Assembly: GCA_039566865.1 (NCBI GenBank)
Contig: CM076949.1
Coordinates: forward strand, 13,059,501-13,123,500
Source of the DNA: Aurelia coerulea
Lineage: Eukaryota; Cnidaria; Scyphozoa; Semaeostomeae; Ulmaridae
Direction: 5' to 3'
DNA length: 64,000 bases
Within the stretch, counting starts at the first letter, position 1. Each line of letters begins with the position of its first letter. The notes beneath the pieces are model-generated. The model did not search any database. It saw nothing but the letters and a program-made list of their open reading frames with translations, and had not been told where the DNA came from. Below, one piece after another: positions 32,052-43,799 of the stretch. A program made the position numbers and the translations under genes.

Positions 32052-32319
32052 TGGGAATACAACGCAAAAGTCCCAAATTTGTAACATCTGTGGTGTGGAA
32101 AAAAATACAATATTTATTTGTGGTGGATGCTTAAACATCAGCTACTGTAGTAAAGATTGCCAGAAGAAAGACTGGGACTACCATAGACCCCTCTGCGAGG
32201 CGATGCAGCAACACAAGAAACTGTATAGTACCGGAAGAATGGGCCTAGGTGATAGTAACGACCTAGGAGTGTACATTAGCCATATCACACCGAAAGAAAG
32301 GGAAAAGTTTCTAAGTTAG
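32015..32319 (+). CDS. MYND zinc-finger segment between gag and protease
   Basis: Open in the -1 frame relative to gag, about 100 codons from the slip site to the TAG at 32317. Residues encoded at 32080-32196 match a MYND finger: CNIC, nine residues, CGGC, then [15 protein letters not shown] and RPLC, giving all eight metal ligands. MYND domains usually bind proline-rich peptides of chromatin regulators. An ATG inside the gag frame (31948) exists, but the frameshift is the more likely way to express it, as a Gag-MYND extension. The protease frame is another -1 step away and overlaps this one over 32280-32319, with no canonical slippery heptamer there. A MYND finger in this position is unusual in my experience of Ty3 elements. 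Confidence 0.8.
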
Positions 32320-34700
32320 TTGGGACGAAGTGTATTGTAACTGCATTTATGAACAATGTTAAGGTTGAAGCATTATTTGACACAGGTGCTCAAGTATCAA
32401 TTATAAGTGCACGGCAACTGGCAGACTATTTCCCAGGCATCGAGATTCAAGATGTAAAGAATTTACTTTCTGAAGGTAAAGATCTCCAATTGATGACTGC
32501 AAATGGTTCAAAACTTCCTTATAAAGGATGGGTTAAAATCGATTTTCAACTCTCCCAATCAGATGAGGGTTCCATTGAAGTTCCAATGTTGGTTACAGAT
32601 TATAAACTGGAACAACCAATTATTGGATACAACGTGATAGAGGAGGTCATAAGAGAGAAAGGATTAACTACAGACCTAGCAGGAATTATATCATTGTTAT
32701 CAGGAAGTTTTCATCAGAAGTCGCAAAAAGACCTTATGACATTGGTAGACGTCATTAATTCATCCATTGAAGAAACCACCAGTATCGTCAGAATGTTCAA
32801 GAAAGATTTTGTTGTTCGAAAAGGTGAAACTAAAAGGCTCCCATGTCGTTGTGACATTGGTTTGGTAGAAAGGCAGATACCTGTCCTCTTCGAGCCTGAT
32901 ATGGATGCACATGTACCTCCAGGAATAGAGATTTGCCCATCACTCGAAATGCTAAAGAGAGAAAGTTGTAATAAAGTTTATGTGCAAGTTATTAACAACA
33001 CAGTCCATGATATTACTTTGAAGGGACGCACTGTTTTAGGTACATTACAACTCGTACGATCAGTTACTCCTACTGAGATACAACCCAAAGAGCCACCGGT
33101 GAAGCAAGAAGTTCAGCAAACAATGACAAGGGGTCAGAAGAGGAATAATCAAGTGAACGAGAGTACAGACGTTATAGAAGAGCTTATTCCTAAGGTATCA
33201 CTAGGAGAACTCTCAGAAGAACAGCAGGTTATGGTCAAACGTATGCTGTACGAAGAAAGAGACATCTTTTGTGTCAGTAAAGATGACATTGGATGTGCGG
33301 AGGGATTAAAGCTAAAAATAAATTTGGCAGATGAAACACCTGTTGCGAAACATTACGTAGCTGTACCACGACCGTTATACCCAGAACTAAAACAATACAT
33401 TGAGGACCTCCTGAACCGAGGATTCATAGAAAAGTCAAGATCACCTTATAGTAGTTGCTGTGTTATTGTACGAAAGAAAGATGGATCCATGAGACTTTGT
33501 GTTGACTATCGGGATCTCAACAACAAGACACATGCAGATTCACATCCCATTCCAAGGATTCAAGATACATTAGACAGTCTCGCGGGACAGAAATGGTTCT
33601 CCACAATTGACCAGGGAAAAGCATATCACCAGGGATTCATGGACCCAGAAAGTCGACCCTTAACAGCATTCGTAACACCATGGGGGCTCTACGAATGGGT
33701 CCGTATGCCCATGGGATTAAAAAATGCCCCTGCAGAATTCCAACGCTTCATGGAGAACATTTTGGACGACTACCGAGATAAAATCTGTGCCCCTTATCTT
33801 GATGATGTGATTGTGTACTCAGCATCGTTCGAAGATCATGTAGAACATGTACGCCTTGTTCTAAGGAGACTAAAAGAGAACGGAATCAAGCTCAAGGCGG
33901 AAAAGTGTCATCTTTTCAAGAGGGAAGTTGTTTACTTAGGTCGTATTGTGTCAGAGGAGGGATATCGCATTGATTCTGGGAACATAGAAGCCATTTTGAA
34001 GCTCAAAGATGCCATTCCCAGGACAGTGGGGGAAGTCAGACAGCTGACAGGTTTATTGGGCTACTACAGGCGTTACATAGAAAATTTCTCCCGTATCGGC
34101 AAGCCAATCTATGACTTATTGAAAAACAATCCTGACACAAAGAAATTGCAACATCACGTCACAAGATCACGTAAGCAAAAGAAGAACACAAACCAAGTCA
34201 GTTCTAAGAGTCCAGTGGTATGGCAGAATCAACATAAGGAAGCACTACAATCGCTGATTAACCAGTTAACCAACCCACCAGTGATGGCGTATCCTGACTA
34301 TTCACAGCCTTTCGTTTTACATACCGATGCTTCACAGGAGGGCTTAGGAGCTGTCCTGTATCAGAGACAATCAGGCAAAATGAGAGTAATTGGCTTTGCT
34401 TCAAGAACACTAACTCCAGCAGAACAGAAGTATCACTTCCACTCCGGGAAATTGGAGTTCTTGGCCTTGAAATGGGCAGTCACTGAACAGTTCCGAGACT
34501 ATTTGTTCTATGCCAAGCACTTTACTGTCTACACTGACAATAATCCCCTAACATATGTGCTTACAACAGCTAAATTAAATGCTACAGGTTATAGATGGGT
34601 AGTAGCATTGGCTGATTTCAATTTCACTATAAAGTATCGGCCAGGCCAGGCCATGCCAATATCGATGCTGATTTTCTTTCACGCATGCCTACAAACATAG
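32280..34700 (+). CDS. Ty3 element C protease, reverse transcriptase, RNase H
   Basis: Opens after a stop at 32277; the first ATG is at 32349. The aspartic protease motif is [13 protein letters not shown]. The reverse transcriptase shows [61 protein letters not shown] and the active site YLDDVIVYS. The connection has [15 protein letters not shown]. RNase H shows [16 protein letters not shown] and [11 protein letters not shown]. The frame is diverted at 34641-34650 by a tandem duplication of CCAGG and ends at 34700 with unrelated residues, so the integrase is no longer fused. That mutation probably inactivates this copy. Confidence 0.92.
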   Translation, partial: PYHTERKGKVSKLVGTKCIVTAFMNNVKVEALFDTGAQVSIISARQLADYFPGIEIQDVKNLLSEGKDLQLMTANGSKLPYKGWVKIDFQLSQSDEGSIEVPMLVTDYKLEQPIIGYNVIEEVIREKGLTTDLAGIISLLSGSFHQKSQKDLMTLVDVINSSIEETTSIVRMFKKDFVVRKGETKRLPCRCDIGLVERQIPVLFEPDMDAHVPPGIEICPSLEMLKRESCNKVYVQVINNTVHDITLKGRTVLGTLQLVRSVTPTEIQPKEPPVKQEVQQTMTRGQKRNNQVNESTDVIEELIPKVSLGELSEEQQVMVKRMLYEERDIFCVSKDDIGCAEGLKLKINLADETPVAKHYVAVPRPLYPELKQYIEDLLNRGFIEKSRSPYSSCCVIVRKKDGSMRLCVDYRDLNNKTHADSHPIPRIQDTLDSLAGQKWFSTIDQGKAYHQGFMDPESRPLTAFVTPWGLYEWVRMPMGLKNAPAEFQRFMENILDDYRDKICAPYLDDVIVYSASFEDHVEHVRLVLRRLKENGIKLKAEKCHLFKREVVYLGRIVSEEGYRIDSGNIEAILKLKDAIPRTVGEVRQLTGLLGYYRRYIENFSRIGKPIYDLLKNNPDTKKLQHHVTRSRKQKKNTNQVSSKSPVVWQNQHKEALQSLINQLTNPPVMAYPDYSQPFVLHTDASQEGLGAVLYQRQSGKMRVIGFASRTLTPAEQKYHFHSGKLEFLALKWAVTEQFRDYLFYAKHFTVYTDNNPLTYVLTTAKLNATGYRWVVALADFNFTIKYRPGQAMPISMLIFFHACLQT

Positions 34701-36781
34701 AAAATCTCATCAATGATTGCACAGAGGAAACCACCGAAAGTGATATACAGTCAACTGTGACTGCCATTAGCGCACATCAGAAGAGTAATGTTGGTTGGGT
34801 AACCTCTGTCTCAACCGATGCTGATGCCATATGTCTTTTGGATGCGCCATCTATAGGTAAATCCACCCCTATGCCGCTTGGAAACGTTACAAAAGCACAA
34901 GAAGATGATCCAATGATCGCACCAGTGTTGAAAGCTAAGTTGACAGGAGAACGCCCAGTTGCTAGCAAACGTGTGGGAGAACCAAACATGACGAAGTTAC
35001 TCATGCATGAATGGAGCAAGCTTGTCATTGGAAAGGATCAGGCACTGTACAGAAAAACCAGCACAAGACTTCAACTTGTTCTCCCAGCCAGGTATCAGAA
35101 GTTAGTCTACAAACATCTTCATGAAGATATGGGACATCTCGGTGCTGAACGTGTCATTGAACTTGCGAGAGAGCGCTTCTACTGGCCTCATATGGCGACC
35201 GACATTGAGCATTATGTGACGAAGGTCTGCTGCTGTTTGAAGCGGAAGAAACCACATTTGCCACCAAGAGCTCCTGCACAGAGCATCGAGACCAGTCAAC
35301 CATTTGAACTTATCTCAATCGATTTTGTTCACCTCGAACGGAGCGTAGGTGGGTACGAGTACATTCTAACCGTGATTGACCACTTTACGAGATATGCACA
35401 AGCGTACCCGACGACTAATAAATCAGCACGCACAGCTGCGGAAAAGATATTTAACGATTTTATTTTGAGATTTGGCTTCCCCGCTCGGATCCACCATGAT
35501 CAGGGCCCGGAGTTCGAAAATAATCTTTTTCATCATCTGGAACATCTGACAGGAATAAGACGAAGTCGTACCACACCATACCATCCGATGGGCAATGCCC
35601 AGTGTGAGAGATTTAATCAAACCTTGCTGTCGATGTTGAGAACCATGGCTGAAAGTCAGAAATCTCGATGGAAAGAGCATGTAAACAAAATGTGTTTTGC
35701 ATATAACTGCACTCGGAATGACAGTACCGGCTTCTCACCGTTTGAGTTGCTATTTGGCCGAAAACCTCGTTTACCTTTGGACATCATTTTTGGAAACACA
35801 GATATGTCTACAGCTAAGTCGTATCCAGAGTATGTAAAACATTTCAAGGATGCAATGAAAGAAGCTCATAGGATTGCAGCAGAGAAAGCAGCCATTAGTA
35901 CAGCTGCAGGGAGAGATGAGTACAATAAGAAAGTACGTACTTCTGATCTCAAACCAAGTGACCGGGTACTTGTAAAGAACGTGTTGGAAAGGGGTGGACC
36001 AGGTAAACTTCGCTCCTTCTGGGAAGATAAAGTATACATCGTCATGAATCGAAAAGACCCATTGAATGCCGTCTATGAGGTACGTCCAGAATCACAACCG
36101 GGAAGAACGAGAATTCTCCATCGGAATTTGTTACTCCCATGTCCTTTCTTACCATATGAGGAACAACCAGACGCCACCAAGTCCAAGAAAGCTGTGGACA
36201 AGACGTATCGCAACATCAGGGAGCCTGAAAGTAACGAAGCACAGGATTCATTTACGGCAGAAGACCAAGACGAGCTGCCTTTGTTTTCTCCCGAACAACT
36301 TGAACAGGCGGGGCAACATTTCATGCCCCTGGTTCACACTGAACCTATGACAACACCATCAGAGATGATTGAGCCATCGCATTCATCGGACATAGAAGGG
36401 AATGAATTTGATGATTCACACCAGGATCTGCAAGTGACTGATCAAGACATGTCTGGACACGCTACAGTTGCAAATGATGACACACATTCGAGAGACGGCT
36501 CTCGTGAGAGATTGGACCGTCCACAACGAGAACGACATCAACCTACAAGACTCGCCTATTATGATTTTGGGAGGCCCTTTGACAGCCGACCAGCAGTTAA
36601 TACTGTCCATTTACAGCCTGCACCGTTCCATAATTACACAGTTGTTCCAGCACAGACGATGTTTCCTGCGAGGACAGGACCACTTCCTTCGTTCCAAAAT
36701 CAGACTGGATCATTTTGTGCACGCTTTGTACAATATCATCCACATCTTGTCAGGCCAGGACCTGTAATATATAGTCATTAA
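34685..36781 (+). CDS. Ty3 element C integrase (698 codons in the shifted frame)
   Basis: The frame is open from before 34685; the ATG there is only the first methionine after the CCAGG duplication. The zinc-binding domain has [12 protein letters not shown]...FYWPHM...CCCLKRKK. The rve core has [33 protein letters not shown] and [16 protein letters not shown], with the D, D and E residues in place. A GPY-type region follows ([20 protein letters not shown]). The last 200 residues are acidic and polar, without a recognised domain. It ends about 0.4 kb before the polypurine tract. Confidence 0.92.
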   Translation: MPTNIENLINDCTEETTESDIQSTVTAISAHQKSNVGWVTSVSTDADAICLLDAPSIGKSTPMPLGNVTKAQEDDPMIAPVLKAKLTGERPVASKRVGEPNMTKLLMHEWSKLVIGKDQALYRKTSTRLQLVLPARYQKLVYKHLHEDMGHLGAERVIELARERFYWPHMATDIEHYVTKVCCCLKRKKPHLPPRAPAQSIETSQPFELISIDFVHLERSVGGYEYILTVIDHFTRYAQAYPTTNKSARTAAEKIFNDFILRFGFPARIHHDQGPEFENNLFHHLEHLTGIRRSRTTPYHPMGNAQCERFNQTLLSMLRTMAESQKSRWKEHVNKMCFAYNCTRNDSTGFSPFELLFGRKPRLPLDIIFGNTDMSTAKSYPEYVKHFKDAMKEAHRIAAEKAAISTAAGRDEYNKKVRTSDLKPSDRVLVKNVLERGGPGKLRSFWEDKVYIVMNRKDPLNAVYEVRPESQPGRTRILHRNLLLPCPFLPYEEQPDATKSKKAVDKTYRNIREPESNEAQDSFTAEDQDELPLFSPEQLEQAGQHFMPLVHTEPMTTPSEMIEPSHSSDIEGNEFDDSHQDLQVTDQDMSGHATVANDDTHSRDGSRERLDRPQRERHQPTRLAYYDFGRPFDSRPAVNTVHLQPAPFHNYTVVPAQTMFPARTGPLPSFQNQTGSFCARFVQYHPHLVRPGPVIYSH

Positions 36782-37206
36782 CTCTAATAGTCATTAACTT
36801 TGCTGAAGAGTTTTGTTAGGCTGGGACCTGTGATCTATAACCATTAACTTTGCTGAAGAATTTTGTTTATTTGACGAGCTTTAACACATAAAATTACTCC
36901 AGTTCCAAAGACCGACGTCATAGGATGTAATATCCTGCATTGAATCTTTCAAGATTTCAATAACCGTTACAGAGAAGTACGAGAACCGCTGCGCAGCAAC
37001 ATTGAAGAACAAAGAGGACAAAAGTGACAATTAAGAACAATGATTATTTATGAGACTTGCATCGGCGCCGTTAAGTTCCATAGTTCAATCATTGGCAAGT
37101 GTGAAGTTTGTAACTGTTTCACATGTACAAGTAACATTTTTTCAAATGAACATCGAGTCATACGACTTAAATGTCAAGTTTGACATTTGATTTTGTAGGG
37201 GGACTG

Positions 37207-37474
37207 TGTGAGGCCCTCTGCGGAGGCCCCCAAAAGACTTTCTGCACAAATGGGGAGTTTGACCCCCGGACGAGAGAGACGAGAGGGAGAAGAAGAGAAA
37301 GACACGAGGAAGGACGCAAAATGACTGAGAGATGAAAGTATTCGAGTTTTGATGTAGAAGAGTCTTGATTTTGAAGGATTTGGTTCTGGAAAAAGTCGTG
37401 TGTTTTCTTTCGAGTGAATCGCTTGGTTGAGTCGTTACAGATAGTTTTTGGGTCGTTGTTGTGTGCGTCTAACA
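37207..37474 (+). repeat. Ty3 element C 3' LTR
   Basis: 268-bp copy of the 5' LTR, preceded by the polypurine tract GTAGGGGGACTG. It is followed by AATA and then by the resumed 3' end of Ty3 element B (37475 to about 37545). Confidence 0.93.
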
Positions 37475-37840
37475 AATAACATTCAAAATGATACTGAACC
37501 TGAAGCTGATGTTGTACGCCAATACCCAATGAGATAACGCACAATTCCTATGTACTATGGTCAAGTTATAACACATTGAAAGTCACTTTATTAATAAACT
37601 GCTGAATATATAATCAATGTTAGTAAATTTTATTCTGAAGAAGAGGAGAGATGATATGGACTCCCTATGAACACTATTATTCTAGTATCCGTGTCATGAG
37701 GCAGTTTTGATAGTTATGCATGTTCTGTTCGGTTGAACCGGCCTTATCTCTGATGTTTACACATACTTACTGTACGGATATGTACAAGACATAATAAACT
37801 TTAGGGTTAGTTCAAGTACATGTTTATTAACGTCGCAAGA
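37475..37840 (+). pseudogene. 3' end of Ty3 element B with a probable LTR
   Basis: The first 70 bp continue the acidic C-terminus of element B (DTEPEADVVRQYPMR, stop). It parallels RYPVRQRRMPERYGTVV at the end of the Ty3 element at 49313-53731. A purine tract (GAAGAAGAGGAGAGA, about 37635-37650) precedes TGATATGGACTCCC, which may be the start of a 3' LTR with an AATAAA at about 37793. No second LTR copy is in the window, so the LTR call is inferred from position only. Confidence 0.5.
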
Positions 37841-37929
37841 AAGGTTCTTCATCCCCATACAATGAAAGTTGCATCAGAGCGCTGTTTGAAAGACTGTTGA
37901 TTTGAACAAATGGTCGCAATACTACCGAA

Positions 37930-39017
37930 ATTCCAGCGAGAAGATCTCGTCAATGGATGTCAAATGAAGGGCAAGACAGCAAAAAGTGCTCCGTATCTTC
38001 AATGCCGTCATTCGAAGGGTAAATTGGGTTTATTGTGTCCTTAAAGTTGTGCTTAAATTTGTGAAAATTTAATTTACTGAGACCGACTCTTATGTGGGAA
38101 AGATACGATGAACCTACTGGGTCATGAATTCCAAAGACAGATTTTCCCGGGGGACGAATTATTGATAGAAGCTTTGACTTAAAAACAGCAATGGACGGTG
38201 CAACCCTAATCCCAGGATCGAGTTGTTCCATTCAGAAATGCAGTTAGGATAGAAACTAGATTTAAATTGTTCAGTTCCTGCCCATATTCGCTCAATAACA
38301 CCCCTGCGAATTGCGAATTGCAATAACACCCGTTGGCACCCGTTTTGATTGCGAAGAGAGTATTGCGACTGATGAAGTAGTGGGATTGGCTCCTTTGTAT
38401 AAAAGGGAGTGAGATTATCCATGATCTTATAGAACAACGTCATCCGTCTACTCCACCTATACGGGAGCTTAGTGACTCCCAGCCAAGCTCTGCACAGATT
38501 TTTTCACGCGATGTCCCCCTCCATGTTCCTGATACAGCTAGTGCAGCAGAATACTGGACAGGCTCTAGTTTTTCCATTAAGTTTGGCAAAAAGATGTTTT
38601 GGCTGAATTCATATACTTTAGCTGGAGTATGATAAATAACATCCCCATAGTCCAGGTGGGGCGCACATAAAGCTTATGCAGTTCGTTTAGGGTATGTCTA
38701 GGCAAATATTTGGAGAGATACTTTAGCAAGCCAATGCCCTTCCTCGTTTTAGAGATAGCAGATTTAGTATGAGCTGAAAAAGAAAGCTTCGAGTCCAGGA
38801 TGATACCTAGATGTTTATGTTCATCTACTTTCTTCACGGGTACGTTGTTAAAGAGTAGAACGGGTCGATCCCCTTCGTGTCTTTTCTTAGAAAGTACTAA
38901 TTCAACGGCTTGTTTTTGCGGATCAGGATTAAATGACATCCTCCAATCATGGGCCCACAGGCTTATCAACTCAAGATCATGGTTCATGTCCTCGGCAGCA
39001 CGGCAAGAAATACACAA
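37930..39017 (-). pseudogene. CR1/Jockey-like LINE C-terminal remnant
   Basis: Three frameshifted pieces. At 39017-38577: HDWRMSFNPDPQKQAVELV, HKHLGIILDSKLSFSAH and the thumb region. At 38443-38159: LFYKIMDNLTPFY, ISEWNNSI. At 38231-37950: NDGIEDTEHFLLSCPSF. The last motif is shared with the LINE fragment at 9423-9674, so both belong to one family. The active-site part of the reverse transcriptase is missing (5'-truncated). Confidence 0.8.
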
Positions 39018-40423
39018 ATTTCATCGTGTTTTTTAAGACGTAATCTGCTGTTAAAGTTTCCTGTAGTTTTTCTAAATCACACGAACAGGAAACATGAGGT
39101 TTACGCATTAGTTTTCAACTTGAGAAATTATGGTTAAAGGAACGTTTCCATTTCCAATGTTTTATCAAGTTGCAAACTCGGCGTTTCCAATGAAGGGAAC
39201 CCGTGATAAATTGCAAGTTTCAACGTGAAACTGTTGTGAGATCTTTAATGTTTTCATTGTACACCGCACGTGTAAAGAGGACATTTTTAGGAGATTAAGC
39301 GTTTCGCAAGTTTAAATGCATAATTTTTCTTGCAATTTCACAGTAGTTTCCATTGTACGTGTTCATTGCGTAGCAGTAGGCCGGTATTCTATGACGTATT
39401 TTTCTCTGCGCAATATATCTATTTTAGAGTTCTAGAAAAGGAAAATTATGTTCTCTTTCGTTTCGCTCAATTTAACTACAATTGTTGACCATTTGAGATG
39501 GGCCTCCATTTTCACGAGCGCTTTCTCCGATGAAGGAAAATAGAATACTTGAAACAAAAGCAATGTCAGGGCATGATGATATATAAATATACGCATGAAT
39601 CATAAGATAGCGGACGATATCTAAATTAATATGACAGAGATTACAATACACAGGGTGCACCATAAAATAAACTTAGAAAACTGCAATGCAAAATTGAGTA
39701 CTAGGATCAAAGGACAATGATATAAACGCTGTTTTGTAGCTAAACAGCAAGCCTGCATCATCACTATTTTGCTATTTTCATCGAAATGAAAAGTTAGTAA
39801 TAATAATGATTTTGCCAATTTTTGATTTCTATAAAGATCACATAAAAAGGATGGCAATGTTGGTAAGTTATTTAGCTACAAAGACATTTTAAGTAACTTC
39901 TTTCTAGCCTTTCACTATATTTTCTCCCACAACTTTTCTATGTCGCACAGATAAATTTTATCAAAACAGAGCCAACGAATTTAGCATAAAGCTTTACAAA
40001 TATTGCAAAGTAAAAGTATGAATTACACAAAAAGGCCTATATTACTACAATCAGTGGTTGCAGGGTTCGTTTTGCGTAAGAGAAGCCACAAATATTGCAG
40101 GAGTTTCAAGGCCTATTAGACCTTGAAACATTGTCTGAAGGATGGATAATCTTTGCCATTAAATCTTTCGTTACATTATTTACGTGATTGCAATGCATGT
40201 TAAGACAAAATTTTTGATTAAATTTCTTCTACTGGGCCAGTGGAGAAGCTGATCTGTGAAACTCCATGCTTTGATGTTGTCTTTTAATTCATTTTCAACT
40301 GCGATAAAGCTATATTCTAACCAAAGTAATACCCAGCCAGTTAGCAGGACGCAACGTCACAATAACATTAAAGACACGATTATCTCTCAGAGACATTTTG
40401 TACGTACTGTAGCCGTTGAGTTA
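39018..40423. other. non-coding stretch
   Basis: AT-rich, only short frames. A lone CAGGGTGCACC at about 39652 resembles the mariner-like MITE ends, but no partner end was found. Confidence 0.4.
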
Positions 40424-40967
40424 CCGGGTGTTCCAAAAAAGTGCTCCCGTTTGAAAAATCACCAAAATTTGATTTCACAGCCGATCTGCAATTTTCTTTT
40501 TTTTTCATATAGAACAAGGACCAAATTATTTTCTAAAATATAGCCTACCTTGTAATTCACTTAAAAATTAGCAAATCTAGTCCTTTTTAGGGCTACCTGG
40601 TTTTGAGTCATACTGCAGAAAACCACTGATGATTGCCAGGTCAATTTCTTTGTTGCATGTAAAGCTTCATAATTTGGTCATAAATGACAACAAGAATGTG
40701 CCTTATCATTGGAGACTAAACTGATGAGAAAAAATCTGAAGATTTTGACTCTTAGGCAAGCTGAGTGCTTCGCTTGAAAGCCATAGCTCAAAATGAGGTT
40801 TTTAACGTGAAATTTGTCTACCTTGCTGTAACAAAAGTAAAAATTTGATCATCTACGAATATTTTTGAATCTATGAAAAAAACAACTCAAAAAAGATTTC
40901 ATCAAAGGTTTGATAATCAATTTTTGATGATTTTTCAAACCAGGGTACTTTTTTATGGGACACCCAG
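40424..40967. mobile_element. TA-flanked foldback MITE, 544 bp
   Basis: Ends CCGGGTGTTCCA and the complement of CTGGGTGTCCCA, with TA on both sides. Similarity between the arms extends about 100 bp inward (TTTGAAAAATCA-CAAAA). It shares its terminal motif, but not its body, with the elements at 7484 and 55880. Confidence 0.82.
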
Positions 40968-42060
40968 TAGAAAACGAACGGCCTTTGAAAGGATACTGAC
41001 CCCTGAATACAACAGCAATAGTATTTGTTATTATCTTGTTGAAAGCCAACATGCTAAGTCAGCAGGAATATTGCTGCCTAAGATAAACTACTTTTTCCAA
41101 AAAGGGGAGGGATTCTCCGAGAAGGCCCCTTTAAAATGATTTCGATAGTGGTCCAAAATCGCGACCGAATTCCCCCTCGATTTCTGCCCCACTAAAATGA
41201 CTTGCGTACCTTAGCACGTGTTTTCCTCTTTGGACGACAAACAGTTCTTGCCCAGTAGTATAAGAAACTTACCTTGCGTTCCTTTGGCAATCAAAAAAAT
41301 CAAGATTTGTTTCAAATTCATTCAAATTCAGATGAAACAATGATAAAATCTTAAACAATACAATCAGGATTGTTTTGATTGCCAAAGGAACGCATTGTTA
41401 GTTATGGAGATTTTATTCTCCCAGGAGGACAACATATGCTGACACCTGTAAAATGTTATTTTTGTTAGGAAGGAGAACGGAAGACATTTTGTAGTTTTTT
41501 TTCATTCTTTTGCCGGTTCTGAAGCGGCTTTTCTGTAGAAAATCTCCCATAGAAGTGGAAAAAAATAGTTGATCAAGGCTGTGTCGATTTTCCAAATCGA
41601 ATTGAATATGTCGGCTAAAGACATTTTTAAATTGTATTGCTTTGATATTCAGGGAGCAGTATCTATTCCAACGCCTTCCATGTTTGTTTTTCTCACCCAG
41701 TATAATATCACTTCTACAAGTTAGCTACTAATATGTTTAACTAAGTATATTTGCCATATTTCACGTGTTTCATGGATGATGAAAACCCAATGCTGTTATC
41801 ACAAAATGGTTTCTTATCATGGTTACATTTTTGTATCAAAATAGGTGAATACACGACGTCTTCCCGCACACGCAAGTTTTTGAAATTCAGTCGAAAATGT
41901 ATCTAGTTGCTTGGAATTAGCTACCCTGTTCTGGTGTAAACTATGCTCTTTGTATCCAGCTTGAAATAAATTCTTCATTATTCTTATAATCATTATTTCC
42001 ATTATTACCATATTGTGGCTATTATAGGAGAACTTGCTCCTCGCATGTGAAATATGGTAA
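40968..42060. other. non-coding stretch
   Basis: No gene recognised apart from the hairpin repeat at 41275-41394. Confidence 0.4.
41275..41394. repeat. 120-bp element with 22-bp perfect inverted ends
   Basis: TGCGTTCCTTTGGCAATC at 41275 is repeated as GATTGCCAAAGGAACGCA ending at 41394; 22 bp match perfectly. It is too short to code and resembles a small MITE. The flanks show no clear duplication. Confidence 0.75.
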
Positions 42061-42065
42061 ATAAA

Positions 42066-42372
42066 AATCACAGTCCTCTCTTACTGCCCATCATCATTAT
42101 CATCATCATCATCATAACGAATAAGGTCTTGTTTTATTTTTTTCGAAGGAAGCCTCTTCATTGGAGATTCAGCCACCATTCTTCCTTTCTTCAATACTTG
42201 TCTTTCTAAAGCTTGCATCTTAGACTTACTTCTCTCTTCGAGGCTCTTGATCAGCTGGCTTAGTTCTGTGCAGTTCTTCGTCTGACATCACATTACACAT
42301 CAGTTCCTGTGTCATATCGCTCCAAAAGGACATTTCTTCAGGAAGCACGTGTTTACTCCTTGCTTCAAAGAG
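42066..42372 (-). CDS. candidate 3' exon(s) of a host-like gene
   Basis: An acceptor (TTTTCACCTTCAG) precedes a segment at 42372 reading LFEARSKHVLPEEMSFWSDM and MSDEE. A second frame in the same stretch reads TELSQLIKSLEERSKSKMQA, then LKKGRMVAESPMKRLPSKK, and ends in an Asp-rich tail with a stop at about 42066. The two frames cannot both be one exon; a donor-like GTAAGT at 42229 or an acceptor at about 42273 may separate them. I recall similar PEEMSFWSDMT/MSDEE segments in uncharacterised invertebrate proteins related to C14orf93, without certainty. It might belong with the exons at 44843-44879 and 45179-45227. Confidence 0.4.
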
Positions 42373-42374
42373 CT

Positions 42375-43137
42375 GAAGGTGAAAATTAAGGGAGATTAAC
42401 GCTTGGAATACTTTTCAGAGTACAATGAATCCAAAGTATTAACTGAAAATAATAGGGCAAATGCCATAGATTCATCCTCACTTCCTGATGGAGAGCACTG
42501 ATAATTTGTCAGTCCTAATTTTATCCGTTTGATGACTTGACTAAGTTAACCCTATCCAGACTAGGCTTTTTGAAAATTTGGCATTTGGGGAGAATATTTG
42601 TAACAGAGCATATTTGATCAACTGGCTTACTGTTTGCTGACTGACAGCTAGAACTTACAAACAAATATGAGAGATTATGGGCTCCAGCAAAATTTTGATT
42701 GGCTTGCAATAAGACACACCAATAGAAAGTGTTTAAACCACAGTGCTTTAGAAACCATGGCAATCGTAAATTTTTTGGCCCTTTATACCCCATTTACCAT
42801 CCTTCATTATAGCATTTCTCATGGTTGAGAAAGTCAGATTTCTTAACTTTTTGAGGATCAAACACAATTGATATTGTACTGAGTACAGTCACATTTGATG
42901 GAGGCATTTTATCTGAATAGCTGGAATAATACCCTGGGTTCTAGAGCCTTCTTTTTTAATACTGTTATTTTTGTTGGCTCTGGTACCCGGGGTACTCGAA
43001 AAACTGCATATCAACAGACAACAGTGAACAAAATTTTGCAATGAATTCTCTCCTCGAATCTAGATTAGGCCATAGTACATGCCAGGGGCGGTCAAGCAAT
43101 GTAGATAGTTTGACCCCTCTTTGTCCTTGGAGTACCG
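42375..43137. other. non-coding stretch (possible intron)
   Basis: No gene recognised. Contains CTGGTACCCGGGGTACTCG at about 42981, related to the palindrome flanks at 43138-43179. If the minus-strand gene is real, this is intronic. Confidence 0.4.
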
Positions 43138-43179
43138 TGGGTACCAGACTCTCTAACATGTTAGAGAGTCTGGTACCCA
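43138..43179. repeat. 42-bp perfect palindrome
   Basis: Centred between 43158 and 43159: TGGGTACCAGACTCTCTAAC followed by A and the exact inverse complement. It can form a 21-bp loopless hairpin. The symmetry fades into similar flanks (CCTTGGAGTACC against GGTATCCTTGG). Confidence 0.92.
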
Positions 43180-43799
43180 GGGTATCCTTGGAGCAGAAAT
43201 AAACCAAACCAGTTTTTTCGAGGTCAATGGGAAATGTATAACTCTTGGGTTAAAACCATTTTTTGAAGGATAGAAAAAGAAAAAATGGGCCTAAATTTGC
43301 ATTAATCGAAGGTTTTAAATAGTAGACTTAGTTTCTCTAGCCCAATGCATGGAAGCGTGTCTTACTTACCAGATATTCAAAGTATGGTGCCGATATATAA
43401 ATATCTATGAAAGCAAAGCTTTTCTGAAAATTTTAATGGATATAGTAGTAGTGAAGGATGCGCCTAAGATGTACCCAAGATGCAGTGTTGTACGTTCTAG
43501 TCAAAACAGTAGTTTTCTAGAATTACCAGTGAATAATCGTAAAATAGGCGACTTGCTTGTTCAGGCTTTTTTGTTGCCCTAGGGGTGCACTAATTTTAAC
43601 TATCCTAGTACTGTGCCTGAGAACCCCGTTACATACAGTTTTATCTTTAACAAGTGTAGAAAATCTAAACAATGTCTAAACAATTCTTCATCAAACACAC
43701 AGTTTTTTATGTCTGACACTAAAATGGCAAAAATTCTAAGAAACTTTAGTATATTATTAGCCAAGTATTCACATGGCATGCACGCGCCTTCGCATTCCG

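Larger units (their letters stand above)
29916..37474 (+). mobile_element. Ty3 element C (Mag/SURL-like), complete with two LTRs
   Basis: The two LTRs of 268 bp (29916-30183, 37207-37474) differ at about four positions. The element is flanked by the 4-bp target-site duplication AATA (29912-29915, 37475-37478). Internal order: leader, gag, a frame with a MYND finger, protease-RT-RNase H, integrase, polypurine tract. It is inserted in the 3' end of Ty3 element B. One 5-bp duplication (CCAGG at 34641-34650) breaks pol between RNase H and integrase. Confidence 0.93.

Noticed and set aside
29916..37474. Endogenous retrovirus
   Set aside because: No envelope-like frame follows the integrase. Order and motifs fit a Ty3 LTR retrotransposon.
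39652..39662. CAGGGTGCACC as a fifth mariner-like MITE end
   Set aside because: No inverted partner and no TA flank found.
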